The position numbers were made by a program, and so were the translations under genes. A stretch of DNA of 43,838 nucleotides from Triparma columacea (Eukaryota; Sar; Bolidophyceae; Parmales; Triparmaceae). The DNA is taken from positions 1-43,838 of the forward strand of contig BRYA01000071.1 in assembly GCA_030267965.1 (NCBI GenBank), read 5' to 3'. Shown piece after piece: positions 18,901-27,943 of this stretch (the first letter of the stretch is position 1; every line of letters starts with the position of its first letter). A model generated the notes under the pieces. That model searched no databases and was not told the origin of the DNA. It worked only from the letters and a program-made list of their open reading frames with translations.

Positions 18901-19217
18901 TCGATTCCAGGCATATTGTTCTCAAACTAGATTCGAAAGAGGGTGCCTAATCATCACCGGCGTGCTATCAACGAGGTGGCAAAGTCCATACAAATACGCG
19001 GGTATGTGACGTCCCGTGACGTCGCGATGACGTTAACAATGCCTCAAGCCTCATGACGAACACAATACTACAGCCCACACAGTTTCTTTCCTTGACAACG
19101 CATGGCTTACGCACCTGCAGCCTTTAGACCCTTCTTGTACTGCTTTGTCTCGTAGAATCTCATCAAATCACTAAACATCCCTCTCTCCCTCTTGGCTAAT
19201 TCTTGATTCTTCGACAT
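15914..19217 (-). CDS. NAA15: NatA N-terminal acetyltransferase auxiliary subunit
   Basis: Three exons: 19217-19115, 18533-16966 and 16810-15914; 855 residues, close to the 866 of human NAA15. NAA15 anchors catalytic NAA10 to the ribosome, so that nascent chains starting Ala, Ser, Thr, Gly, Cys or Val are acetylated. The protein is a TPR superhelix. Clear family phrases are FYETKQYKKGLKAA (exon 1), HGETLCMRGLILNCMGKPDE, SHVCWHVYGLVHRSNKNYPE, NNMQILRDLSLLQIQLRDYK and, across the second junction, FDFHNYCVRKTTLRSYISIL. A Lys/Glu-rich linker follows, as in other NAA15 proteins. An ATG at 18669 opens a longer frame into exon 2 but lies inside a repeat in intron 1; the exon 1 used here restores the missing N-terminal TPR. 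Intron 1 is 581 bp and full of repeats. The opposite-strand gene starts 215 bp away. Confidence 0.95.
18627..18712. repeat. 86-bp structured repeat, copy A (NAA15 intron 1)
   Basis: 84 of 86 bases match copy B at 18872-18957. The ends can pair (TGATTA with TAATCA, plus GG with CC), and the interior holds a CCC-CGAA-GGG hairpin. It contains GGTTCGATTCC (18653-18663), a match to the RNA polymerase III B-box. Just outside the core, TCTTC and GAAGA can extend the stem. It could be a small transposon-like element or an RNA gene; its identity is unknown. Confidence 0.85.
18762..18848. repeat. 19-bp minisatellite between the two 86-bp repeats
   Basis: Four full copies of AACAGCAACGACGAAGGCT (the first with one change) at 18762-18837, then a partial copy to 18848. 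It sits in NAA15 intron 1 between 86-bp copies A and B. Confidence 0.93.
18863..18968. repeat. 86-bp structured repeat, copy B, with 10-bp terminal inverted arms
   Basis: The core, 18872-18957, differs from copy A by a two-base AG/GA change. The core is bounded by perfect 10-bp inverted arms, ATAGCACGCC at 18863-18872 and GGCGTGCTAT at 18959-18968. The inner stem and the B-box-like GGTTCGATTCC (18898-18908) are kept. The whole unit could fold into one long stem-loop as RNA, or a cruciform as DNA. Confidence 0.85.
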
Positions 19218-19432
19218 CGTCGTCGATGGGATGGAAGTGTGCTACTGCTGCTGTGGTTATTAGATGGTATAGGAAGTGTTAGTGAGAGGTTTATGAGGAG
19301 GAAGTGTGGGCGGGAGCTATTTTTTAAAACGATCTAACGACAAATGAACTCACAAACAGTAGCTGTGTGTGGATGGACCTCACTCTCTCTCTTCTCCTTC
19401 CTCCCAGATCTCCTTCCCAGGACAAAAGCGTT
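19218..19432. promoter_or_regulatory. Shared divergent promoter, NAA15 / unknown protein
   Basis: 215 bp between divergent start codons. It includes CTACTGCTGCTG near the NAA15 side and no obvious TATA box. Joint regulation is inferred from layout only. Confidence 0.5.
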
Positions 19433-20871
19433 ATGGCCTGGGCTATTAAATCCGCCAGCGTTGAAGCGGAGTGTTTCAGCATGCCCAAGGGAGAGTCCGA
19501 GTGTGAGTTCCATATCTCGCTGCTGTTCGTCTGCGAACCATTTTCTTTTGCTTCAACAATTTGAATTGTCGAGGGGGTGGTTTCGAGAGGGTGCAGGAGG
19601 GTGGGGGGGGAGGGTGGGGAGGCATTGGGGGAGGGTTGGGGGGGAGATTTGGACATTTTGATCTATCTTATCTCTCAAATCGGCGTTTTCTCTCCTCAAA
19701 CCCTCCCAACTCCCCCCCCCCCCCTCTTCCCGAGGTTAACTAACCCCCACCCCTCCCCTCCTCCGGTCCATTCCACCACAAATCCCTCCCTCCCTCCTTC
19801 CCCACAGCCGTTCGAGTGCGCTCGCTCGCGTCGACCATGCTGTCGTCCCTCCTCTCAAACCCCCTCCTTCAAGCTGACAAGGGTCTCTTCCTTGATGCCA
19901 TGCAGGAGGCCACTGACAGGATCATCGGGAAGGCCGAACACCTACCCCTGAACATCCACGGGAGGCCGGAGGGGTGGGTACCAAGGGGAGGGTCGTCGGG
20001 GGTGAGCTCGGGGGGGGGAGGTGCTGTTGGAATAACTGAGGTTGTGACGCACCACGACATGGCTGGGGAGCACTCCCTCAAGGCTAGGTCTGAGAGCCCG
20101 GCGGCAGGATCGAGGGAGGGGGGGGGGGAGGAGGGAGCTAAGAAGGCTTGGACGTACCCCCCCAGCGTGAGCGTTAAGATACCTCGGAGCGGGGGTCGTT
20201 CAATTTCACCAAACAGAAGGTACGGAAGCAGTAGGAGGGGACAGAAGGAGGAGATCAAGAAGATACCACTACACCACCTATCCCCCCTTAACAAGACCGC
20301 GACGGGACCGAAGGACAAGAAGGAGGGACTGGCGGAGATTAGGAAGCTGAGGATGGAGAAGTCGAGGGCAGTGGAGGAAGCGAAGGAGCATGAGATTGGG
20401 AACAGGAGGCTTTTGGATGCCCAAGAGGAAGATGAGATGGGGTTCGGGGGCAGCGCTGGTGTGGGGGTTGGGGGGGAGGAGGAGGATGAGGAGGGGGAGG
20501 ACAGCCCCTTGCCCTCGTACACGGCCCCCCCCCAGAGCTCCAGCATGGAAGGGGTGCTATCGCCGGGCCAAGTGGCAGCCCTACAAGGGTGCTTCAACGC
20601 ACTCTCACCATCAAGGGACACGTGCTCGGCAAAGGACCTGGCGGTAGCAATGTACGGTTCGAAGAAACTTCGGTCATCCCTGGGGGACCTAGGAGTGGAG
20701 AAGGTTTGCAAGGTCCTAAGGGGGATCAAGGGGAAGGACGTGACGTGGGGGGAACTCCTCTGCTTCGTCATCAACCCGGAGGGAGAGGGATTTGGAATTG
20801 TCAATCATGTAGACCCCACAGTCAGCCTAGACTTAAGCGCGGCGAGACTCAAGGGGATTGGGGGGTTTTAA
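19433..20871 (+). CDS. Unknown protein with disordered middle and C-terminal helical domain
   Basis: Two exons, 19433-19502 and 19808-20871; 377 residues. The joint (GT at 19503, AG at 19806-19807) gives a continuous frame from MAWAIKSASVEAECFSM into SLASTMLSSLLSNPLLQADK. I do not recognise the protein. The middle, rich in Ser, Gly, Pro and charged residues, looks disordered and includes a charged helix around EIRKLRMEKSRAVEEAKEHE. The last 110 residues look globular, with two helix-turn-helix units (LSPGQVAALQGCFNAL and LGDLGVEKVCKVLRGIKGKD) that resemble degenerate EF-hands lacking calcium ligands. A longer start at 19367 is possible but would place coding sequence in the shared promoter. 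It is convergent with the AlkB-like gene, 76 bp between stops. Confidence 0.75.
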
Positions 20872-20947
20872 TTCAAATTGTGTGAAACTTGAGTGATGTG
20901 TTTTGATAAAAATCAATCTACATTGAAAGACCTTTCTTTCATCCAAA

Positions 20948-22032
20948 CTACCTCCTCGTCCTTTTAAAAACCACGCTACCCCTCCCTCCCCTACCCTCTA
21001 CGCAGTGTTCGTGTGTGTCTTGGCACCGTCCTACCATCCTGAAAACGTCCCCTTCCATCACCGTTACCTTCACCGCCTCCCCGACTTTGTCCTGCATGTG
21101 AAGAAGAGTTAGTAGGATTTTGTGATGAGCTCGCACGGGGGTGGGGGCATCAAACTCTGACCTTCAAGCCCTCCTCCCCCCTCTCCCGTTCCCCACCTCA
21201 CCTTGCGTCTGATCCTGAATACCCCTGGTAGTCCTAAGCTAAGCACAGCAGTATCGTCCTCGAAGATTGCTGGTGCCCCCGTGGGGTCTGAGTTGCAAAG
21301 TTGGTCAGGATCCGAGTGCCATTTCATACCACTCTCTAGGGTGTTATAGTGGTTAACCAACGCACAGTCGTAGTAACCCTTCGGTACTTTCAACGCGCTC
21401 TCGACGTGCGACCGAAGCCGAATCATCGAAGGTCCGGGTGACTGGCATGGGAGGTTTGAAGCTCGGTTACCGTACTTCCAGGGAACATCCTTAGAGTCAA
21501 AGGTAACCCAACCAGTTAGACGACGCTCGGGGTAGGAGGTTGTACCGGAACGGGACATTGTACCGCAGCTCAAATCACATAGTGTGCTAGTATCGGGGGG
21601 ATTTGATAGTATAGACGAATGGTGGCTGAAAGGGAGAGGGTTTATCTCATTAAGTTGAGATAAGGGTACAGATAATGAGGAAAGGTAAAAGGCGGTGACA
21701 GGAGTGTCTAGCTCAAGTTGGTGAGACAGGTGATTGTGGGGGTCTGGTATATCTTCCAGGTGGCCTTGGCGTAAACGAGATAGCGTGCATAATGCACAGA
21801 GGATCTCGGCACGACGTGATCCCCAGGACGGGTGCTGGAGGACGGAGGTTAAGGTGGTATCGATATCGGGGAGCTTCTTTTGAGGTGAGGAGAGTGTAAC
21901 GTTGTGCGTGTATATATATGGCATCTCTTTTGCAAGTAGGTTGAGTTGATTTACAAGTAGGCCAGGTATTTGAAGGAGGAGGAGGAGGTTGGAGAGGAGG
22001 AGGTTGGAGAGAAGGTTGGAGTGGAGGTGCAT
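20948..22032 (-). CDS. AlkB-like 2-oxoglutarate/Fe(II) dioxygenase
   Basis: Two exons, 22032-21202 and 21091-20948; 324 residues. AlkB-family enzymes remove alkyl groups from DNA, RNA or protein by oxidation. The core is recognisable: a substrate-side phrase NHYNTLESGMKWHSDPDQ with the iron-binding His-x-Asp, then TAVLSLGLPGVFRIRRK. Across the intron come GDVFRMVGRCQDTHEHCV with the distal His, and SVVFKRTRR with the Arg expected to bind 2-oxoglutarate. The first 150 residues, beginning with a Leu/Asn/Ser-rich stretch, match nothing I know; the true start could be one of the internal Met codons. Which substrate it uses cannot be told from the sequence. It lies 420 bp downstream of the BspA-like gene on the same strand. 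Confidence 0.87.
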
Positions 22033-22452
22033 GTTGAGGTGATGGAGTGTGGAGTGTGGAGTGTAGTGTATGTGTTGGAATGTGTCCCTCCCCCCGATGT
22101 CGATGAGGGATGTTGAGTTTAGGGTTTGTTTTTATTGTTTATATGCGGTTAGGTGGGTAATTATTGGCTTATGAGTAAATATTGAGTAGATAGTGAGTTG
22201 AATTAGGTTTTTTAGAACATATAGACAAAAATACCCTTCCCTAAACTTCTTCCTTGAAAAAAAACTTGATTATTTTTCATGGACGTCCCTCCTTCTGCTA
22301 TGGCCGCAGAACAGTCTAGATGTTGACATCTGCGATCTGAAAATTATTTAGTCGAAGGGTACCCGAGGGTATTTGATTACAAAGATGGATGCAAAAATCA
22401 TTTCTGATACTAAAATTGAACCCTGCGGTTGTTCAAGTTTTTAATTACCACT
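22033..22452. other. Intergenic, AlkB-like promoter and BspA-like 3' flank
   Basis: 420 bp, AT-rich towards 22200-22400. It holds a short run of GTGGAGT units near 22050 and a GGGTACCCGAGGGTA palindrome-like site near 22357. No gene seen. Confidence 0.4.
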
Positions 22453-23517
22453 CTAAGTTGTTTCCACTCGTGCACATGAGTTTGAGGGGGGGGCGCCGTC
22501 GACGCAGTACCCTGCGGAAACCCAAGAAGGACTGGACCCATCATCGCAGAGATTGTTGTTGAAAGAGTAAGCGTTGCACAGAAAAAAATGGAAGTTCGTG
22601 GCATCTGATACGTCCCACTGACTGATATTGGCGTCAAAAGAGGCGGCACCATAGAACATAGAGTCAAAATCACGAACGAGATAAGTCATCCAGTCGGTGA
22701 GGCCTTTTCCCTCGAAAGCACGGGCGTAGGAGAACATGTTGTTCATACCCGTCACGCTGCTCGTGTCGAAGTTGGAGAGATCTCCGTTGAAAGCAGAGGC
22801 GCTTGCGAACATGAGGTTCATATCCGTCACGCTGCTCGTGTCGAAGTTGGAGAGATCTCCGTTGAAAGCAGAGGCGCTTGCGAACATCCCGCTCATATCC
22901 GTCACGCTGCTCGTGTCAAAGTTGGAGAGATCTCCGTTGAAAGCAGAGGCGCTTGCGAACATCGCTCTCATATTCGTCACGCTGCTCGTGTCAAAGTTGG
23001 AGAGATCTCCGTTGAAAATAGAGGCTCTTGCGAACATCGCGCTCATATCCGTCACGCTGCTCGTGTCAAAGTTGGAGAGATCTCCGTTGAAAGCAGAGGC
23101 GCCTTCGAACATCCCGCTCATATCCGTCACGCTGCTCGTGTCGAAGTTGGAGAGATCTCCGTTGAAAGTATAGGCGTAGTAGAACATGTTGCTCATATCC
23201 GTCACGCTGCTCGTGTTCCAATCCTCCACGTAGAGGACGCAAGTTTGGAAGATCTCATTGCCAGCGTTATCTCCATCACCATTAAATAGGTTAGCCATGT
23301 TTGTGACAGCACTTACGTCCCAATCCTTCATCGCGCCATGCTTCTCTATGACTGCATCCCTCGCGTCACCCCCAGTGCACCAGTCAACGGCGGCCTGCTT
23401 TATTGTGTCATCGGTATGCGGCGTGGTCCCGACCTCGGTAGATCCCCTGAGGTTCAAGACTTCTCCCCCGAAATAGCTCTCCAACAAGCCAAGGATGGCT
23501 GCGAGGGAAACCTTCAT
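22453..23517 (-). CDS. BspA-like (DUF285) repeat surface protein
   Basis: 354 residues, no intron. After a short N-terminal hydrophobic stretch (MKVSLAAILGLL, perhaps a weak signal peptide) comes the usual entry IEKHGAMKDWDVSAVTNMA, then about ten 25-residue repeats. Six of these begin with FNGDLSNFDTSSVT and continue through M..MF.SASA. This is the BspA-type leucine-rich-like repeat, common in bacterial and protist surface proteins and expanded in some marine algae. The last two repeats are divergent and lead into a short Cys-containing end (LCDDGSS, YCVDGAPPSNSCA). The repeats are nearly identical at DNA level, which points to recent expansion or gene conversion. A binding or adhesion role is likely but untested. 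Confidence 0.9.
   Translation of the reverse strand: MKVSLAAILGLLESYFGGEVLNLRGSTEVGTTPHTDDTIKQAAVDWCTGGDARDAVIEKHGAMKDWDVSAVTNMANLFNGDGDNAGNEIFQTCVLYVEDWNTSSVTDMSNMFYYAYTFNGDLSNFDTSSVTDMSGMFEGASAFNGDLSNFDTSSVTDMSAMFARASIFNGDLSNFDTSSVTNMRAMFASASAFNGDLSNFDTSSVTDMSGMFASASAFNGDLSNFDTSSVTDMNLMFASASAFNGDLSNFDTSSVTGMNNMFSYARAFEGKGLTDWMTYLVRDFDSMFYGAASFDANISQWDVSDATNFHFFLCNAYSFNNNLCDDGSSPSWVSAGYCVDGAPPSNSCARVETT
22750..23215. repeat. 75-bp coding tandem repeats in BspA-like gene
   Basis: The phrase CGTCACGCTGCTCGTGT recurs every 75 bp exactly, at 22750, 22825, 22900, 22975, 23050, 23125 and 23200. Differences are concentrated in the few codons that follow the conserved block. The opposite strand is open through the array only because of this periodicity. 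Confidence 0.96.
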
Positions 23518-23894
23518 GTTTGTCTAGATTCTTGGGGAGGGGAGGGGGGGGGGGTGTTAGGCACGCGATCCTGATTAAGCGGGGGTGGCGGCGGGTTGGG
23601 ATCTGACACAGAGTGGTGGGGGAAGACGGGGGGGAAGGTGAAGAAGAGGAGGACGGGGGGGGGGCGAGATGGGGTCCCTAATTTTTCTGTCTTTTATTGA
23701 ATAAAGTAACCAAAATTTGGGACCCCAGCACGGTGAAGGTCAAGCAGGGAAGGGGACGTCGCCACTGGGAATTAAGAGGGTGAGGGGAAAGGGCTCACCA
23801 GAACTTGAAGCTTTTCAGAGCCTTTCTCGTTCCGCGCGGCGCACGAGCTGGGTCCTCTCCGGCTGAGCATTTCTAGCACCATTTTTGAACCCAA
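23518..23894. promoter_or_regulatory. Shared divergent promoter, BspA-like / rhomboid
   Basis: 377 bp between divergent starts. It holds G-rich tracts next to the BspA-like gene, an inverted repeat at 23671-23726 with TTTATTGAATAAAG in its loop, and an AT-rich leader before the rhomboid ATG. No coding frame is convincing. Confidence 0.5.
23671..23726. repeat. 15-bp inverted repeat
   Basis: GGGGTCCCTAATTTT (23671-23685) and AAAATTTGGGACCCC (23712-23726) pair along 15 positions with one mismatch, around a 26-base spacer. It sits in the middle of a divergent promoter. Confidence 0.85.
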
Positions 23895-25182
23895 ATGATG
23901 TATTCTTCAATAATTTTATTCATTGTATTACTTAACATTACTATAATATCATCAACAATATCACATCAATATTACTTTAAATGTCTACAAAAGAGTAATA
24001 AAACCCTTCACTCGAAGGTTTACAACCCTTTCCCCTCACCTCACCCCTCACCTTATCACTCGCCTCACCTGACCCTTAGAGGCGGAGCTGTAGCCCCCTA
24101 CTCCATGACACAGCGTTCAAAATTTCGAACCCCCTCTGGTTCCCTGACATCTCTCTCCAAAATCTTGCTCGCTACAGGTAAGGGGGAGGGGGGGAGGATG
24201 GGGGGGGGGAGGAAGGAGAGGAGAGGATGGGGAGGGGGAGGAAGGAGAGGAGAGAATGTGGGCGGGGGAAGGAGAGGAGAGAATGTGGGCGGGGGATCTC
24301 TGATTACTAGGACGCTCCCGGAGGATCTCTGATTACCAGGACGCTCCCCAACCCGCCTACCCCCTCCCCCCTCAACCACGCTCTGACCCCAACTCTCTCA
24401 GCCGCTGCATTCTCAGCGCAGGCCGTGTCCCCTCCCTTCACTGACTTCTTCACCCGTTCCACCCCCGCCCTCCTCCGCCGTCCAACCGAGAACTGCTACC
24501 GCCTCCTGTCGTCCGGTTTCCTCCACGGCTCAGTCTCACATATCCTAATGAATACCTTCTCTCTGACACAAATTGGACCTGAAGTAGGTGAGAAACGAGG
24601 GCAAGGGAGGTTAAGAAGGGCCAAGCGTTCCAGGCATGAAAACGAGTCTTGCGTTTTCTAATCTAGCCCCCTCTCCCCCCCCCCCACTCAGAGTCCTGTT
24701 TCAATCCCCGTAGGTTCACTGCTCTTTACCTGTCCTCAATAATAGGTGGTAACATAATATCCCACAACGCAGCCGTCCGCCGTTACCCAGGTACCGCTCC
24801 CTTCGGTCTCGGTGCATCCGGCGGTGTCTTCGGTCTTCTCGGTGGTTACTACGTCTTCCTCCGTCTCAACAGAAGTTACTTTTCATCACCCGGGGTTGAC
24901 ATAGGACTGGAAAGTCTACGGAGGACGGCGGCGATAAATGCAGTGGGGGGAATTATGGTTAAAGGGATTGATAACTACGCGCACCTCGGGGGAGCGGTCA
25001 CGGGGGCAGCGTACGCTTACTTTTGGGGACCCAGATTGAGGAGGGACGGAGTCGGGAGACTTCTGGATGTCCCGAGGTTCGACGAGCTTAGGGGGAAGTT
25101 TAGAAATGGGTGGGGGTGCAAGGGGGGGGAGGGTACATTGAAGATTAAGAGAGGGCCTAGGTTGCCAAGTTACATTGGGTGA
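23895..25182 (+). CDS. Rhomboid family intramembrane serine protease
   Basis: Three exons: 23895-24177, 24402-24587 and 24692-25182; 319 residues. Rhomboids cut transmembrane helices inside the bilayer with a Ser-His dyad. The family core is complete: RLLSSGFLHGSVSHILMNTF (the HxxxN region), a GxSG motif in FGLGASGGVFGLLGGYY with Ser199, and NYAHLGGAVTG with His254. Conserved text runs unbroken over both junctions (IGPEVESCFNPRRFTALYLS). The N-terminus is strongly hydrophobic (MMYSSIILFIVLLNITIISS) and looks like a signal peptide, followed by a Pro/Ser/His-rich stretch and LRGGA. This could be a route to the secretory pathway or to a complex plastid. Two adjacent ATG codons open the gene. It is convergent with the acylaminoacyl-peptidase gene, 66 bp between stops. 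Confidence 0.93.
24178..24401. repeat. Repeat-rich rhomboid intron 1
   Basis: The first intron starts with dense G-runs and two copies of a 28-bp purine-rich unit (GGAAGGAGAGGAGAGAATGT and on, 24240-24294). It then has two 26-bp units at 24294-24319 and 24323-24348 that differ by one base, and ends in a C-run near 24359-24373. The G-runs could form a G-quadruplex. Confidence 0.85.
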
Positions 25183-25248
25183 CGAATTAGTTGTTGTGTT
25201 GTATTGAGAATGGAGACTCTAACATTTACTTTCCCCCCTCCCGTCCCT

Positions 25249-27764
25249 TCAAAGCCATTCCCTGAACCACTCGGCAATGTTAACCCAGTGGTCAGCCTCT
25301 GTGTCGACCTTGCTCAGGGGGTGCGTGTCTTCCTCGTACCTTAACAACTTCACCCCCACTCCCCTGCTCTGTGAAAGAGAGAAGCGAGTCACAGGACATC
25401 GTATTAGGATTCTTTCGGAGTTTTACGACGTTGTCGCCCCTGTGCGGCTTTGCTTTCTTGCATTCTCACCTTCAGCTCGTGGTAATACTCCAGCCCTTGC
25501 GAGGGAGGTACCCTTAAATCTTTCATCCCGACGGCTACCAGCACCTTACCCTTCACGTCCTTCGCCCACTTGCACGGGCTGGCGTCGTACATTGCAGCGA
25601 GTTCCTCTTTCCCCGCCGCCCTGAACTTCCCGAAGTCGTAAGTCCCCAGGGCCTCCACATCGCACCAGTCCCTAATGTCGGTAGCCGTCGTCATCGTCGC
25701 AATGTTCGTGACAGGGTTCCTCATGGCGGCCACCTTGTAGACGTCTGGGTACTGTCCCACCATATGACCGGACAGGAAACCGCCGTGGCTACCACCGCAG
25801 ACTCCGACGCGAGAAGAATCCAGCCCGTACTTCTCAACGGCCAAACGAGTCGCCGACCTAACGTCCTCCACATCAAACTCACCGCACTTTCCGGGGAGGG
25901 AGTTTAGGTAATCCTGTAGTTAAGGGCAAGAACGGAACAGGAGGAGGGAAGCGATGACCGCAGGGTTTAGTTTGTGTTTAGAGTTTTCGTGCGACGCGAA
26001 GTCGCCGCCTCCCTAAATTCTCACCTCCCCGAAGCCCACGGACCCCCTGTAGTTCACGTGGAGGACCGCGTAGCCTAGGGACGCCAGAAATCGGTAGCTC
26101 GGGATGTACCCAGCGTGGGTCATCGAATGGGGGCCTCCGTGAGGGATGACAATCAGCGGCGTCTTGGAGTCGGATTTAGGGGGGAGGAGGATGATGGAGT
26201 CCGGGGCGTCTGAGCTCTCCTTCCCCTTGAATCCCGCGTTCATGAACTCCCAAGTCACAGAGTCATCAGTTTCGGGGATGAACCCCTCAACGGGAGTTAT
26301 CCTTGTCACCCTTCTCAATCCTCCGACCCAAGTCTTTTCAGCATGGTCGTATGTCATTATGCCCCCCGGGTCGGTAGGGTTGCTGACCCTCACTGCGAGT
26401 ATCCCCATCTTGTTAGATCCCGCTAAAACCCCGCTGCCCCATTCAGCCCCAACCTCAAGCTCCGTGATAGTCCTCTCGTTAACGTCAATAAAGACAACTG
26501 CAACTCTTGATCCGAGTAGAATGTTGAGGTAAAATCCGCCGGCTGCTCTATTCTTCAAGATGTTTGATGGGGAGTCGTCAATCGTGTAGATGCTGTGATG
26601 ATGAGCGAAGCCATGGTTAGCATAATGGTCTTTGACATCAGCCTGCTCCTCATCCTCACCTGTGGTTCCACTCGATCTTGACTTCGTCCACGTAAATAAA
26701 AACCTCGCCGACGTGGGTCTGGAACCCGTCCTCCCTTCCGAACGCGACAGTCTTCCCCTCCACCTCAACCGCGTGCCTGCTGTACCCCAGCGAGGGCAGG
26801 ATCTTCTCCATCGTGTCCGCCCACCTCACGTGCGTGGGTCTTTGGTAGCAGTAGACTCCCCCCAACCTCCGGGTCTCGTTCTCGTAGGCGGTGCAGGAGA
26901 GGCGGCCCTTCAGGACGGATGGCTGGACGACGGTCTCAAAGGAGTTAGAGAGGCAGGGGGTAGAGAACGTTTGGGGGGAGGGGAGGGAGATGGAGGCGGA
27001 AACGATTGTTTGGCGGGGGTCCACCGAGGTTAGGAGCTGTAGCGGCGGGCAGGGAGGGGAGTGGGCGTGAGAAGTTACGATGGCCGTACAAACACTTCAC
27101 TTTTTTTCTCCTCACCTCGCCGAGAGGCTCGGTCAAACCTTCGCCTACAGTCCATATCCCACGGTCGTTTTCCTTCTTCTCGTCTCCTCCCCCCTCCCCC
27201 CCCTCTTTCTTCTTGGAGGGCAGAGTGAACTTGCAAGCCACCTTCCCCTCGCCACCCTTATCGACAACTGAAAGGTAAAGTTTGTCGCCGTCAAGGAAGC
27301 ACCCACCGAAGCGGGAGAGGTCTTTACTCACGTCCCCAAATCCCTCATCCTTAGGCAGCTGGAGAATGTTCTTGACGTCTCCGGAGGGATTGTGGATGTA
27401 TAGGAGGGGTGTCTTGTCACGGTCGACCAAAGACACGTAAGTCCCGTCTGCACCGCGGCAGAGGGTTGTAGGGGGTGGTCCAATTGGGAAGGTCGTGGAG
27501 GGAGTCGTCGACGTCGACGTGTAAATTGATGTAGTAAAGACGGATGCTGAAGAAGGATTAGCAGGAGCCGAAGAAGGGGTAATAAGACGGTACTTCTGTG
27601 TGGCAACTAGCGTGGGGGATATACTCTTAGGGAGGAGTTAGTAGTTAGATACGGTAATAAGGGATGTGAGAAAGAATATAAATAGAACTCACCTCAACAG
27701 AAACAGAGGTAGGCACACTGAAAGCACTCGTATATGTCTCTGGAATAGACAGTGGTGTGGTCAT
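25249..27764 (-). CDS. APEH: Acylaminoacyl-peptidase (S9C prolyl-oligopeptidase family)
   Basis: Six exons: 27764-27693, 27625-27116, 27036-26660, 26592-26025, 25913-25470 and 25368-25249; 696 residues, near the usual 730. The enzyme removes N-acylated, mainly acetylated, residues from short peptides in the cytosol. A beta-propeller part comes first (YVSLVDRDKTPLLYIHNP; VYCYQRPTHVRWADTM). The alpha/beta-hydrolase domain follows: PLIVIPHGGPHS, HVNYRGSVGFGE, VGVCGGSHGGFLSGHMVGQY (nucleophile Ser), RNPVTNIATM, DWCDVEALG, VGMKDLRVPPSQGLEYY (Asp) and EEDTHPLSKVD (His) in the last exon. Intron 3 is only 67 bp, with a GCTAAC branch site. All junctions are in frame. It is divergent from the SHPRH-type gene, 179 bp between starts. 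Confidence 0.95.
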
Positions 27765-27943
27765 AGCGAGGAAAGACGTGAATAAAATAAAAGGAAGGGG
27801 CATCCAGGGTGTGAATCAATTTTTCCTCACCTCTTTCAGCTTATTTTCTGCTTGCTGTGGCCGGACGAGAAAGTTACGGTTCAAACAAACCAATTCCAAA
27901 ACACCACAACACCTCCCATCCCTGTCCGACCCCTCAAAGGGTG
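27765..27943. promoter_or_regulatory. Shared divergent promoter, APEH / SHPRH-type gene
   Basis: 179 bp between divergent starts. The region reads through an open frame on the plus strand without ATG, so the SHPRH-type protein could start further upstream only from a non-ATG codon or an unseen exon. Confidence 0.5.

Noticed and set aside
18622..18968. tRNA gene at the GGTTCGATTCC sites
   Set aside because: The bases around the T-loop-like motif do not form a 5-bp T stem, and no acceptor stem can be placed, so only a B-box-like match is claimed.
18863..18968. Hammerhead or HDV-like ribozyme in the 86-bp element
   Set aside because: The conserved core residues of these ribozymes are not present in the right order on either strand.
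22736..23173. 145-codon plus-strand repeat protein
   Set aside because: Antisense to the BspA-like repeats; the frame stays open only because the 75-bp unit is a multiple of three.
23700..23894. CRISPR, prophage or insertion sequence signatures
   Set aside because: None found here or elsewhere in the window; the genes and splice signals are eukaryotic nuclear.
26013..26768. Single 251-codon exon of the acylaminoacyl-peptidase
   Set aside because: Its upstream part is the previous exon in a wrong frame; a 67-bp intron with a branch site restores conserved sequence.
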